Below, one piece after another: positions 1 through 7,956 of a stretch of DNA of 51,339 bases. The position numbers and the translations under genes were made by a program. Within the stretch, counting starts at the first letter, position 1. Each line of letters opens with the position of its first letter. Source of the stretch: Propionibacteriales bacterium (GTDB taxonomy: Bacteria; Actinomycetota; Actinomycetes; Propionibacteriales; Nocardioidaceae); NCBI GenBank assembly GCA_009377795.1, contig WHTJ01000022.1, positions 1 through 51,339 on the forward strand, given 5' to 3'. The notes below the pieces were generated by a model. It was not told the DNA's origin. It worked only from the letters and a program-made list of their open reading frames with translations, and made no database searches.

Positions 1-1278
1 CTCACGCAGCTCATCGGGGTACTTCCTCGGTGCTGCCACGAAAACTTCCTCTCCGGTCTGACACAAGATCAAACCCGGTTCGAAAGTCTCCGGGAAAGCG
101 GGGGAAGCTCAGCCGAGGCCATCGAGGTGCCCGTGGTGCCGCGGTTGATCGCTGAGGACATCACCCCCGAGACGGCCGCCTCCCTGCTCGCCGACCACGG
201 TGGCCAGCTCGCGGTCCTCTCCGATGAGGGCGGCATCCTGGGCACAATCACCGGCAGCCGGTACTCGGCCGAACCCAACCTGGACGTGTTCCTCAAAGGC
301 CATTCGGCGAACCGGCCCCTGCGGGTGGACCGCAAAGGCCGCGCGGCCGAACATGTCGAACGACCCACCCTCACCCTTGGTATCGCACCGCAACCCGATG
401 TGCTGATCGACCTCGCCCGCATCCCCGGCGCCCGCGGCCGCGGCCTCCTGGCCCGGATCCTGTACTCGCTGCCGGAGAACACCGTCGGCCGGCGCAAGGT
501 CGACCCGCCACCCGTCCCGCGGGAGGTGGCCGAGTCGTACGACACCAACCTGCAGGCGATGGTGTGCTCACTCGCAGAGTGGACCGACCCCGCAGTCCTG
601 CCCCTCACCCCCGAAGCCAACCAGCTGGTCCTCGACCTGCAGGCCGAGATCGAACCGCGACTCCACCCTGTAACCGGGGACCTCGGGCACATCGCCGACT
701 GGGGCTCCAAGTTCGTCGGCGCCACCATCCGCATCGCCGGCCTGCTCCACCTCGCCGCCCACCTCCGTGCCGGCTGGGGCCACCCCATCACAGCTAACGC
801 CGTGAGCGCCGCCATCCGGATCGGGCGCTACTACCTCAACCACGCCCTCGCCGTCTTCGACTACATGGGCGCCGACCCACTCATCGACGACGCCCAACAC
901 ATCCTCGACTGGATCACCCGCACCCGACGAGCCGAGTTCACCCGCCGCGAACTGTTCAGTGCTCTCGACCGCGGCCGATTCAAGAAGGTCGGCGACCTCG
1001 ACCCCGCCCTCACCCTCCTCGAACAACACGGCCACATCCGACAAACACAGCAGGAACGCACAGGGCGAGCTGGCCGGCCGCCCTCACCCCGCTATCAAGT
1101 CCACCCCCAACATCACTCCGCAGAATCCGCACAATCCGCAAAACCACCCGGCGACACCGGTTCTGCGGATACCGCGGATAACGCGGACACAACAAGCGGC
1201 CCCGGCGAGCACCGTCAAACGCCACACCGGGACCGCACCCCAACCGATCCCACGACCGGAGGAGCAACACCATCATGA
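1..1278 (+). CDS. DUF3987-family protein, C-terminal part (cut by window edge)
   Basis: The frame is open from base 1, so the gene starts outside the window; 425 residues are visible. From about residue 41 (IEVPVVPRLIAEDITPE) the protein matches the DUF3987 family carried by actinomycete plasmids and integrative elements: PNLDVFLKGH, RVDRKGR and the RGLLARILY segment are typical. The last 80 residues are low-complexity, rich in His, Pro, Thr and Ala. Family members are found next to replication, excision and integration genes; their biochemical role is not settled, though they are often described as helicase/primase-like. The first ~35 visible residues do not look like the usual Lys/Ala-rich helix before this domain, so the upstream part may be rearranged. 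It overlaps the next gene by 4 bp (ATGA). Confidence 0.8.
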   Translation, partial: LTQLIGVLPRCCHENFLSGLTQDQTRFESLRESGGSSAEAIEVPVVPRLIAEDITPETAASLLADHGGQLAVLSDEGGILGTITGSRYSAEPNLDVFLKGHSANRPLRVDRKGRAAEHVERPTLTLGIAPQPDVLIDLARIPGARGRGLLARILYSLPENTVGRRKVDPPPVPREVAESYDTNLQAMVCSLAEWTDPAVLPLTPEANQLVLDLQAEIEPRLHPVTGDLGHIADWGSKFVGATIRIAGLLHLAAHLRAGWGHPITANAVSAAIRIGRYYLNHALAVFDYMGADPLIDDAQHILDWITRTRRAEFTRRELFSALDRGRFKKVGDLDPALTLLEQHGHIRQTQQERTGRAGRPPSPRYQVHPQHHSAESAQSAKPPGDTGSADTADNADTTSGPGEHRQTPHRDRTPTDPTTGGATPS

Positions 1279-1463
1279 CCCCCACCCAGATGCTGTCCAT
1301 CGCCGAGGTCATCACCGAACTCGATATCCCGCGATCGACGTTCTACCGGTGGCTGCACACCGGCCGCGGGCCGAAGTCGGTCAAGCTGCCGAACGGCAAG
1401 GTCCGCATCCGCCGCGGCGACCTCGACACGTGGCTCGCCGCCTACGAGCGGCACGTCGCCTGA
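1275..1463 (+). CDS. Excisionase/AlpA-type helix-turn-helix protein
   Basis: A 62-residue protein with the layout of excisionase-family (MerR-like winged HTH) proteins: SIAEVITELDIPRSTFYRWL forms the helix-turn-helix, followed by a basic wing (KLPNGKVRIRRGDLDTWLA). Such proteins bind the arms of attachment sites and steer an integrase toward excision, or act as small regulators. The ATG overlaps the stop of the DUF3987 gene (ATGA), and the integrase starts 16 bp downstream, so the three genes are probably one transcript. This order (DUF3987, xis-like, int) is the usual end module of actinomycete integrative elements. The family call is firm; the excisionase role is inferred from position. Confidence 0.8.
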   Translation: MTPTQMLSIAEVITELDIPRSTFYRWLHTGRGPKSVKLPNGKVRIRRGDLDTWLAAYERHVA

Positions 1464-1479
1464 ACAGGAGGACTGCTAC

Positions 1480-2898
1480 ATGCTTAGCCACGATGTGGTG
1501 ATCTGGAGGATTCGAAACCGCAAGGGGCGGCGGCGCCCATACGAGCTGCGGTGGGTGGTTGCGCGCCGTGAGAAATCCAAGTCCTTCCTAAGCCGAGCAC
1601 TGGCCGATGACTTTCGCGCTGACCTGCTGAAGGCCGCGAAGCGCGGGGAGCTGTTCGACACTGACAGCGGCCTACCCGAATCGATGCTCGAACCAGAAGC
1701 ACAAGGGCTCCGCTGGTACGACTTTGCTCGACAGTACGTCGGTCTGCGCTGGCCACGAGCGGCTGCCAAGACGCGGGCTGGCATCGTTGAAGACCTCGCG
1801 ATTGCGACCAGCGCCATGCTTGACGGTGAAGCCGTCGACCTGAGTCGTACACAGGTTAGGCGGGCGATGGTCTGGGCGCTGATGCCGAGCAACGCCGAAC
1901 GCCAACCGCCTGTGAACTACAGGCAGACGATTCGCCTACTCTCCAAGGGCACGCTGCAGGTGAGCGAGGTTGCCGCTCCGCAGGTGAGGCGCCGTCTTGT
2001 CGACATTCTCGCTACGAAGCTAGACGGCACGGCGGCTGGGAGTGAGACGGTCGCACATCGGCGGCGGACCCTAAACACCGCATTGGAGTACGCCGTCGAG
2101 ATCGGCGAGCTATCGGAGAATCCACTGTCGCAGGAAAAACGCAAGCGGGTTGCCAAGGACGTATCCGTGGATCGGCGGGTCGTCGCGAGCCCGCGACAGG
2201 CTCGGGAGCTGTTCACGGCGTTGACCTATGTGGGGAGTTGGAGGCGTGCGCGGGGGCGTCGACTGGTCGCCTTCTTCGCCACGCTGTACTACGCCGGTCT
2301 GCGACCCGCCGAGGCCGTGGGGCTTCGGCTGACCGACTGCTACATTCCAGACAAGGGGTGGGGTCTCCTGACACTGACCGAGACTCGTCCGATGAGCGGG
2401 AGTCAGTGGACCGACGATGGCACCTACCACGATCAGCGAGGCTTGAAGCAACGGGAACAGACTGCCGTACGCGAGGTGCCCATTCCGCCGACGCTCGTTG
2501 GTATAATCCGACAGCATCTCGACGAGTTCGGCACCGCAGCTGACAGTCGCCTGTTCGCCAATGAACGAGGCGCGCTGCTGGGCGGCGTAACCATCTACCG
2601 GGCATGGCGCGAAGCTCGGCGGCTTGCCCTCACACCGGCTCAATACGCATCCCCTCTGGCACAACGGCCTTACGACCTACGGCACGCAGCACTCTCCACC
2701 TGGCTAAACGCTGGCGTCGATCCGACTGACGTGGCAGAGCGCGCCGGAAATAGCGTCGAGGTCCTGTTGAGGCGGTACGCGAAGTGCATCGACGGTCGGC
2801 AGGACCGCAACAACCGGCTCATCGAACAGGCGCTTCTAGATGACAGGAGATCGGCTGAACCTCCCGCAGGTTCTCCCAAAAGGCTGCGACGCGGCTAG
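1480..2898 (+). CDS. int: Tyrosine recombinase/integrase
   Basis: A 472-residue site-specific recombinase. The start is set by AGGAGG at about 1465-1470. The C-terminal catalytic domain shows Arg275 (AGLRPAEAVG), the Arg401-His402 pair (YDLRHAALSTWL) and the nucleophile Tyr433 (RRYAKC). In the position where many relatives carry His (GHS) there is Asn424 (AGNSVEVLL); some actinomycete relatives have the same change, so it need not be inactive. The N-terminal part should hold the arm-binding and core-binding domains. It would integrate the element represented by the two upstream genes. The gene is visibly less GC-biased at third positions than the chromosomal genes further right. The att site was not identified: the 126 bp after the stop hold no tRNA 3' end. 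Confidence 0.92.
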   Translation: MLSHDVVIWRIRNRKGRRRPYELRWVVARREKSKSFLSRALADDFRADLLKAAKRGELFDTDSGLPESMLEPEAQGLRWYDFARQYVGLRWPRAAAKTRAGIVEDLAIATSAMLDGEAVDLSRTQVRRAMVWALMPSNAERQPPVNYRQTIRLLSKGTLQVSEVAAPQVRRRLVDILATKLDGTAAGSETVAHRRRTLNTALEYAVEIGELSENPLSQEKRKRVAKDVSVDRRVVASPRQARELFTALTYVGSWRRARGRRLVAFFATLYYAGLRPAEAVGLRLTDCYIPDKGWGLLTLTETRPMSGSQWTDDGTYHDQRGLKQREQTAVREVPIPPTLVGIIRQHLDEFGTAADSRLFANERGALLGGVTIYRAWREARRLALTPAQYASPLAQRPYDLRHAALSTWLNAGVDPTDVAERAGNSVEVLLRRYAKCIDGRQDRNNRLIEQALLDDRRSAEPPAGSPKRLRRG

Positions 2899-3024
2899 GT
2901 CGCGCGTACCCTGGCTACCGACGCTTAGGGGGTGAAGGAGTGCGCCCGTACGCTCCGGAGTCGACAGAACTCGATGGTCGGATGCCACGAAGGCAAATGG
3001 TGCCCGGCGATGTAGCCATGGAGC

Positions 3025-4243
3025 GTGGACTTGCGCATTGATCGAGTCAGAGTCAAGAACTTCCGCAACCTCGCTGACGTGGATCTGCATCTTCAGCCTG
3101 GTGCTGTGATCGTTGGTGAAAACCGTGCCGGGAAGACCAACCTGCTGGAGGCCATCCGCCTCGTGCTGGATCCAGCACTGTCGAGCCTTGACCGCTACCT
3201 CGACCGTGGGGACTTCTGGGACGGCTTGTCGGATGGTAGCGACGACTGGGATCCGATGGCTGCAGGCGAGGTTATAGAGATCTCTGTCGACATAGTTGAG
3301 TTCGATGACGATGCTGTTGCATTGGCGGCCCTCGGCGAGGTTCTCGTTGCCGATTGGCCAATGCGTGCCCGTCTCACCTATCGGTTCGCCCCACAGGATA
3401 CGGGGACGGATGACGTCGCAGGTTCGGTCAAGTATCGATGGGTGATCTTCGGCGGAGGCGATGAGAACCGGACGGTTCCGAATGATTTGCGCGGGTATCT
3501 CGCGCTCGTGTTCCTCCATGCTCTTCGCAATGTGGAGGCCGATCTGAACAACTGGCGTCGCTCGCCGCTCCGGACATTGCTCGAAGCTGCCGCCAACGCC
3601 GTGGACGAGAACGACCTCGGTGTCGTCCGCACGGCCATGGATGCAGCAAACGAGCAGATCAACAGCCTTGAAGAGATCAAGAAGGTCGGTACCAACATCA
3701 GCGATCGCATTCTGGAGATCGTTGGCGACACCCAAGCCCTGATGACCGAGCTGGCCGTGGCGCCCGACGATCCTCTACGGCTGATCCGAAAATACCCGCG
3801 GCACTGGGTGGGTGGGGTGGCGCAAGGGGCAGACGCTCTGCCGAGGCAGTGCTTCGCGAATGCGGCCAGCCGAGGAGCCGACGCGGGGTTCACCGATCAC
3901 CGGATCGTGTGGGTTTTGAGCACAACAAAATGGAGCGCCCGCGGGAGCCAGGGCAGATGTGCGGAGGCTGATCCGCGTGCTCGAAGCGACAAGGAAGGGC
4001 CCCGTCGGCGGCTCCCAGCGCCCGACTAATCCACGACCTCGACAGCGTCAAGGAGCAACGGCGTCAGCGGGCGCCCACCCCCTATTTTCGGCCCGGAACG
4101 GGCTCTGCCGCCAGGCGGATCGGGGACTAATCCGGAACATGCGACTCCTCGTCGATGGTGCAGCGAAGCGCCCCCTGGGTAGTACCAGCCTCGGCACGCT
4201 CAATGTGCTGTACCTGGCTCTCTTGGAGCTCGGCCTCGAGCAG
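3025..4243 (+). pseudogene. Broken OLD-family ATPase/nuclease gene
   Basis: The first 255 codons encode the ATPase part of an OLD/RecF-like overcoming-lysogenization-defect protein: VRVKNFRNLADVDLHLQ, then the Walker A loop GENRAGKT at residues 31-38. Homology stops at LIR (3781-3789) and resumes in another frame at LIR-NMRLLVDG (4127 onward), followed by the SLGTLNVLYLALLELG segment that precedes the signature and Walker B motifs. Joining the two LIR codon triplets restores a continuous protein, so 346 bp have been inserted. Everything after 4243 (signature, Walker B, TOPRIM nuclease domain) is missing. Intact relatives cut DNA and often serve in phage defence. As it stands the gene cannot make a working protein. 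It lies just beyond the integrase, fitting an accessory island. Confidence 0.75.
3790..4126. other. 337-bp insertion inside the OLD-like gene
   Basis: This stretch separates two parts of the OLD-like coding sequence and shifts the frame. It is bounded by 9-bp imperfect direct repeats, CTGATCCGA at 3781 and CTAATCCGG at 4127, both encoding Leu-Ile-Arg. A further CTGATCCG lies inside at 3968. I see no terminal inverted repeats, no transposase and no intron boundary consensus. It may be a small non-autonomous insertion, a remnant of a larger one, or a segment brought in by illegitimate recombination. Confidence 0.5.
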
Positions 4244-4874
4244 GCTGCCGCCCCGGCCGCTGGCAGCCGCGCCAATCCTTCTATCGCTCCCCACCCGTTC
4301 ACGCTAAGGAAACAGGTGTGTCGTCCGCAGGCGAACGGGCGATTGTGCAGACTCCCAGCCCCGCCCCGCTGTGGCCCGGAGTGACCTCCATCTGCTCCGT
4401 GCTTTAGCCCGTACTTGGCCTGGCCTCCTTCGAGTTAGGCGGATCGTAGTCTCGTACTCGGCCGCTTCGAATGGCTCAAACTCCCCACAACCAAGTGCTC
4501 GCACGTGCATGATGGACTCATGTCGTCGGGTTCCTGGGAGCATCCTCCAGGCACTGTACGAGGCCCCGCAGATCAGCGGCCTACTGGCCCGGAACGTGCA
4601 GGCCGTCTTCGGGACTGGGAGCGCGAATCCCGCTGGACAACAGCCGGTCCAGGCGGAAATGGCCGCTGACCTGCGGGAAGTCTGGATTCCAGTGCGTATC
4701 CACCGGTTCGGCAGGGGCTTCCTGTTCAACGGCTCTGGTCACCAGGTGTTTCATCGGGTACGTCATCTGCGATAGTCTCGTGGGGCTGGTGTCGAACACC
4801 TTCTACGAGTAGGTGAAAGCTCGACGGTCGGTCTCTACGGCGGTTCTGGAATTCGCCGAGAAGGAGGTAATGAC
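4244..4874. other. Gene-poor stretch before the PQQ operon
   Basis: About 630 bp with no gene I can support. Open frames exist on both strands (for example 4371-4775 plus and 4304-4729 minus), but their translations show no motif and uneven composition. The strip holds the decayed 3' side of the OLD-like locus and must also contain the promoter of the PQQ operon; I cannot point to a convincing -35/-10 pair. A strong Shine-Dalgarno, AAGGAGGT, sits at 4861-4868 just before pqqA. Confidence 0.5.
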
Positions 4875-4949
4875 ATGGAGTGGCAAACGCCGGCGTATGA
4901 GGTTATCGAAGTGTGCGCGGAGGCCACTGGCTACCTGTACCAGCGGTAG
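4875..4949 (+). CDS. pqqA: PQQ precursor peptide PqqA
   Basis: A 24-residue peptide with ATG 6 bp after a perfect AAGGAGGT. Residues Glu16 and Tyr20 (EATGY) have the conserved E-x3-Y spacing that PqqE cross-links on the way to pyrroloquinoline quinone; Trp3, Pro6 and the acidic stretch IEVCAEA are like other PqqA leaders. The peptide is short and easily missed by gene finders. It is followed 39 bp later by pqqB. Known biosynthesis: PqqD presents PqqA to the radical SAM enzyme PqqE, a protease frees the linked Glu-Tyr, PqqB hydroxylates the tyrosine and PqqC performs the final oxidation. The strong ribosome-binding site fits the need for more PqqA than enzymes. Confidence 0.93.
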   Translation: MEWQTPAYEVIEVCAEATGYLYQR

Positions 4950-4959
4950 GCAACGGTAG

Positions 4960-4977
4960 ACCTGCTTATGTGCAGGT
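4960..4977 (+). promoter_or_regulatory. Stem-loop between pqqA and pqqB
   Basis: ACCTGC (4960-4965) pairs with GCAGGT (4972-4977) around a 6-base loop. The sequence GTAGACCTG also occurs twice in direct orientation (4956-4964 and 4976-4984). A small hairpin after a highly expressed leader-peptide gene could stabilise the pqqA message or lower read-through into pqqB. This role is inferred; the stem is only 6 bp. Confidence 0.4.
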
Positions 4978-4988
4978 AGACCTGACCG

Positions 4989-5882
4989 ATGTACGTGCAT
5001 TGCCTCGGTGCTGCCGCTGGTGGCGGCTATCCTCAGTGGAATTGCGCGTGCGTAGGCTGTCGCGCGGCCCGGGAGAATCCGGGCCGCGCGACTCTTCACG
5101 CGAGCGTTGCAGTGTCCGGTGACGGCGACCGGTGGTTTCTTCTCAACGCGACGCCCGACGTCCATCATCAGATCGCGGCGGAGCCCGCGCTCCATCCTGG
5201 GCCAGGAACGCGAGAGACGCCCCTTTCGGGTGTGTTGCTGACAGATGCGGAGTTGGACCACACGATTGGCCTGCTGGTGATGCGCGAGGGCTCGGCGTAC
5301 ACCGTGTTCGGCACCGCTGCCGTGTTGGCCATGCTCGCCGAGGAGTTTCCGGTCCGTCGTCTGCTCCGGGACTACGCGGACGTTACGTGGCGTGAGGCGG
5401 TACTCGGAGCGCCGATGGCGCTCGACGACACGCTGACCGCGACCGCATTCGCGGCAGGCACCAAACACCCGCGATATGCTGTATCGCAGCGTCATGACTC
5501 CGGTTCGGTGGTCGGTTACCGGCTGGAGGACGCGCGGACGGGCGTGACCGCCGTGTACGCACCCGCATTGGCCCACTGGGATGATGCCGTCCAGGCCGAA
5601 CTCGAAAAGGCGGATTGTGTGATCGTCGACGGCACCTTCTGGCGTGACACCGAGATGATCCACACAGGATCGGGTCGTCGCCGGGGAAGCGAGATGGGGC
5701 ACCTTGCGATCGACGGACCGGGTGGTAGTGCCGAACGGCTGGCAATGCTTCCGGCGCGGTACAAGATCTACACCCATATCAACAACACGAATCCGATCCT
5801 CGACGACTCGTCCCCCGAGCTTCGCCGGCTGGCGGAACTCGGGATCTTGATCGGTCGGGCCGGGCTGAGAGTGGAGTTGTGA
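4989..5882 (+). CDS. pqqB: PQQ biosynthesis protein PqqB
   Basis: A 297-residue metallo-beta-lactamase-fold protein of the PqqB family. The N-terminus MYVHCLGAAAGGGYPQWNC is the family hallmark, with the following Cys-rich CxxC segment (NCACVGC) seen in PqqB; LLTDAELDHTIGLL, HWDDAVQAELEKADCVIVDGTFW and HINNTNPIL are also characteristic. PqqB is a non-haem iron hydroxylase acting on the tyrosine of the Glu-Tyr dipeptide released from PqqA. The start has only a weak ribosome-binding site, unlike pqqA. The stop codon abuts the ATG of pqqC, consistent with one polycistronic message. Confidence 0.95.
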   Translation: MYVHCLGAAAGGGYPQWNCACVGCRAARENPGRATLHASVAVSGDGDRWFLLNATPDVHHQIAAEPALHPGPGTRETPLSGVLLTDAELDHTIGLLVMREGSAYTVFGTAAVLAMLAEEFPVRRLLRDYADVTWREAVLGAPMALDDTLTATAFAAGTKHPRYAVSQRHDSGSVVGYRLEDARTGVTAVYAPALAHWDDAVQAELEKADCVIVDGTFWRDTEMIHTGSGRRRGSEMGHLAIDGPGGSAERLAMLPARYKIYTHINNTNPILDDSSPELRRLAELGILIGRAGLRVEL

Positions 5883-6581
5883 ATGCGACAGTTGTCGGCA
5901 TCGGAGTTCGAGGCGCGGCTGCGGGAGGTAGGTGAAAGCCGATACCACCACCTCCACCCGTTCAATCAGCGAATGCACGCTGGTGAACTGTCACGGGAGG
6001 AACTAAGAGGCTGGGTGATCAACCGGTTCTATTACCAGGTCAACCTGCCGATCAAGGACGCGTACATCCTTTCCAAGCTGCCCTCCCGTGAGGACCGGCG
6101 TCAGTGGATGACCAGAATCGTCGACCATGACGGGCGAGCCGACGGGGAAGGTGGCATCGAGTCGTGGTTGCGCCTCGGCGAAGCGGTGGGGGCCTCGCGG
6201 GACGAACTGCTCGGGTGTCGGTCGGTCGTACCCGGTGCCCGCTTCGCCGTCGACGCCTACGTCAACTTCTGCCGGACGCGCCCGTGGCTGGAGGCGGTGG
6301 CATCGGCGATGACCGAGCTGTTCGCTCCCGACCTGATCGCGAGACGGATCGACGATATGCAGCGTCACTATCCGTGGATCGAGCCGGCCGGCCTGGAGTA
6401 CTTCCGCGCCCGGCTCGAGCAGCAACCCAAGGACATCGAACACATGCTGGGGCTCGTGTTGTCGTCGGCGCAGACTCCTGAGGATCAGCAGCGGTGCGTC
6501 GAGGCGCTGGAGTTCAAGTGCGATGTGCTGTGGACATTGCTGGACTCTGTCGAGCAGGCGTATCGAAAGGACACCGCGTGA
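5883..6581 (+). CDS. pqqC: Pyrroloquinoline-quinone synthase PqqC
   Basis: A 232-residue protein matching PqqC, the cofactor-free oxidase that closes and oxidises the last intermediate (AHQQ) to PQQ. Family features are the start LSASEFEARLREVGESRYHHLHPF, the RFYYQVNLPIKDAYILSK helix, the IVDHDG segment and the C-terminal YPWIEPAGLEYFRARL / DIEHMLGLVL region. Length is close to the usual ~235-250 residues. Its start follows the pqqB stop directly, and its stop overlaps the GTG of pqqD, so translation is likely coupled. Confidence 0.95.
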   Translation: MRQLSASEFEARLREVGESRYHHLHPFNQRMHAGELSREELRGWVINRFYYQVNLPIKDAYILSKLPSREDRRQWMTRIVDHDGRADGEGGIESWLRLGEAVGASRDELLGCRSVVPGARFAVDAYVNFCRTRPWLEAVASAMTELFAPDLIARRIDDMQRHYPWIEPAGLEYFRARLEQQPKDIEHMLGLVLSSAQTPEDQQRCVEALEFKCDVLWTLLDSVEQAYRKDTA

Positions 6582-6853
6582 CCGGCGCCGTCCCACTCGG
6601 GTCGCGGCCGCGGCTGGTGTCGAAGGCGATGTTGCGGTATGACTCGGTGCGTCAGGCCCACCTTCTGTTGCTGCCCGAACGGGTCGTGCGGCTGAACGAC
6701 TCGGGCGCGGCCATACTGACCCGCTGCGACGGTACGGCGACGGTGGCCGAGGTCGTTGCCGACTTGGAGACCGAGTTCGAGCTTTCCGGCCTCGCCGACG
6801 ATGTCACCGCCTTTCTCGACGACGCGGTCGTGCACGGGTGGGTCGTGACGTGA
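6578..6853 (+). CDS. pqqD: PqqA-binding chaperone PqqD
   Basis: A 91-residue PqqD with the winged-HTH RRE fold that binds PqqA and hands it to PqqE. The segment HLLLLPERVVRLNDSGAAIL is the family core, followed by CDGTATVAEVVADLE and a C-terminal FLDDAVVHGWV helix. The GTG at 6578 is chosen because it overlaps the pqqC stop (GTGA), giving a normal PqqD length; longer upstream starts would run into pqqC. Its own stop overlaps the pqqE start in the same way. PqqD is a separate gene here, not fused to pqqC or pqqE as in some bacteria. Confidence 0.93.
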   Translation: MTGAVPLGSRPRLVSKAMLRYDSVRQAHLLLLPERVVRLNDSGAAILTRCDGTATVAEVVADLETEFELSGLADDVTAFLDDAVVHGWVVT

Positions 6854-7956
6854 ACAGTCAGCCACCGTACGGGTTGTTGGCGGAGCTGACGCACCGCTGC
6901 CCGCTGCAATGTGTCTACTGCTCCAACCCGCTCGACCTGGTCGAGCGCTCCGCGGAGTTGACTACCGAGGACTGGCACCGTGTGCTGGACGAGGCGGCCG
7001 CGCTCGGTGTCGTCCAGGTCCACCTGTCGGGAGGGGAGCCGCTGGCACGGCCCGACGTCGTCGAACTGGTAGAGCACGCCCGGCGGCTCGGACTGTTCAC
7101 CAACCTGATCACCAGCGGCGTCGGTTTCACGGTTGCTCGCGGTGAGGAGTTGGCCGCTGCCGGCCTCAACAGCGTCCAGCTCAGCGTCCAGGGCGACGAC
7201 CCGAAGATGACTGAGCTCGTGGCCAAGGCGCCGGCGTTCGACCGTAAGCGTCGCGCCGCCGAGGCGATCCGGCAGTGTGGGCTCCCGCTCAGCATGAATG
7301 CGGTGCTACACAGGCTCAATCTCGACCGGCTGGCCGAGATCATCGACCTGGCCGCCGAATGGGGTGCCGAGCGGCTCGAACTGGCCAACACCCAGTACTA
7401 CGGCTGGGCCCTCCGCAACAGGCGCGACCTGCTGCCGACGAGGGAGCAACTGGAGTCGGCGGAGGTGATCTATCGCCGGCGCAGTGAGGAGCTGCGTGGC
7501 CGGATGGAGCTGATCTGGATCCTGCCCGACTACCACGAGCGCTTCCCCAAGCCGTGCATGGGCGGCTGGGCCGCGAGGTCCCTCACCGTTGCTCCGGACG
7601 GGACCGCATATCCGTGCCCGGTGGCCAGCACCATCACGACGCTGAACTTCCCGTCGGTTCGCGACACCGAACTGAGTCGGATCTGGCACGACTCACCCGC
7701 GTTCAACGCGTATCGCGGGCAGGACTGGATGCCGGAACCGTGCCGAAGCTGCGATCGCCGCGACGTCGACTTCGGCGGATGCCGTTGTCAGGCCTTCGAG
7801 CTCACCGGTGACGCGTCGCGGACGGATCCGGTCTGCGTGTACTCGCCGGATCACCATCTCGTCGCCGACGCGGTGACCGACGCGAGGACGCGCGTCGACG
7901 CGTCGACCGAACGCTCGTCGCTCCACTATCGCCGGTACGCAGGGGCCGCTCGATGA
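6850..7956 (+). CDS. pqqE: PqqA peptide cyclase PqqE (radical SAM)
   Basis: A 368-residue radical SAM enzyme with the cluster motif Cys17-x3-Cys21-x2-Cys24 (HRCPLQCVYC) and a C-terminal SPASM region with spaced cysteines (PYPCP, PCRSCDRRDVDFGGCRCQAF, VCVYS). It forms the carbon-carbon bond between Glu16 and Tyr20 of PqqA with PqqD as partner. LSGGEPLARPD is the SAM-binding GGEP motif. GTG at 6850 is preferred over GTG at 6838 because it overlaps the pqqD stop and gives the standard N-terminus. The stop overlaps the ATG of the next gene (ATGA), tying the peptidase into the operon. Confidence 0.95.
   Translation: MNSQPPYGLLAELTHRCPLQCVYCSNPLDLVERSAELTTEDWHRVLDEAAALGVVQVHLSGGEPLARPDVVELVEHARRLGLFTNLITSGVGFTVARGEELAAAGLNSVQLSVQGDDPKMTELVAKAPAFDRKRRAAEAIRQCGLPLSMNAVLHRLNLDRLAEIIDLAAEWGAERLELANTQYYGWALRNRRDLLPTREQLESAEVIYRRRSEELRGRMELIWILPDYHERFPKPCMGGWAARSLTVAPDGTAYPCPVASTITTLNFPSVRDTELSRIWHDSPAFNAYRGQDWMPEPCRSCDRRDVDFGGCRCQAFELTGDASRTDPVCVYSPDHHLVADAVTDARTRVDASTERSSLHYRRYAGAAR

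Noticed and set aside
1480-2898. Inactive integrase because Asn replaces His in the GHS motif
   Set aside because: This position varies among tyrosine recombinases and the Arg, Arg-His and Tyr residues are present, so inactivity is not supported.
3025-4874. Gabija-like defence system (OLD-type nuclease with helicase)
   Set aside because: The OLD-like gene is truncated and interrupted, and no UvrD-type helicase gene follows, so no working system is present.
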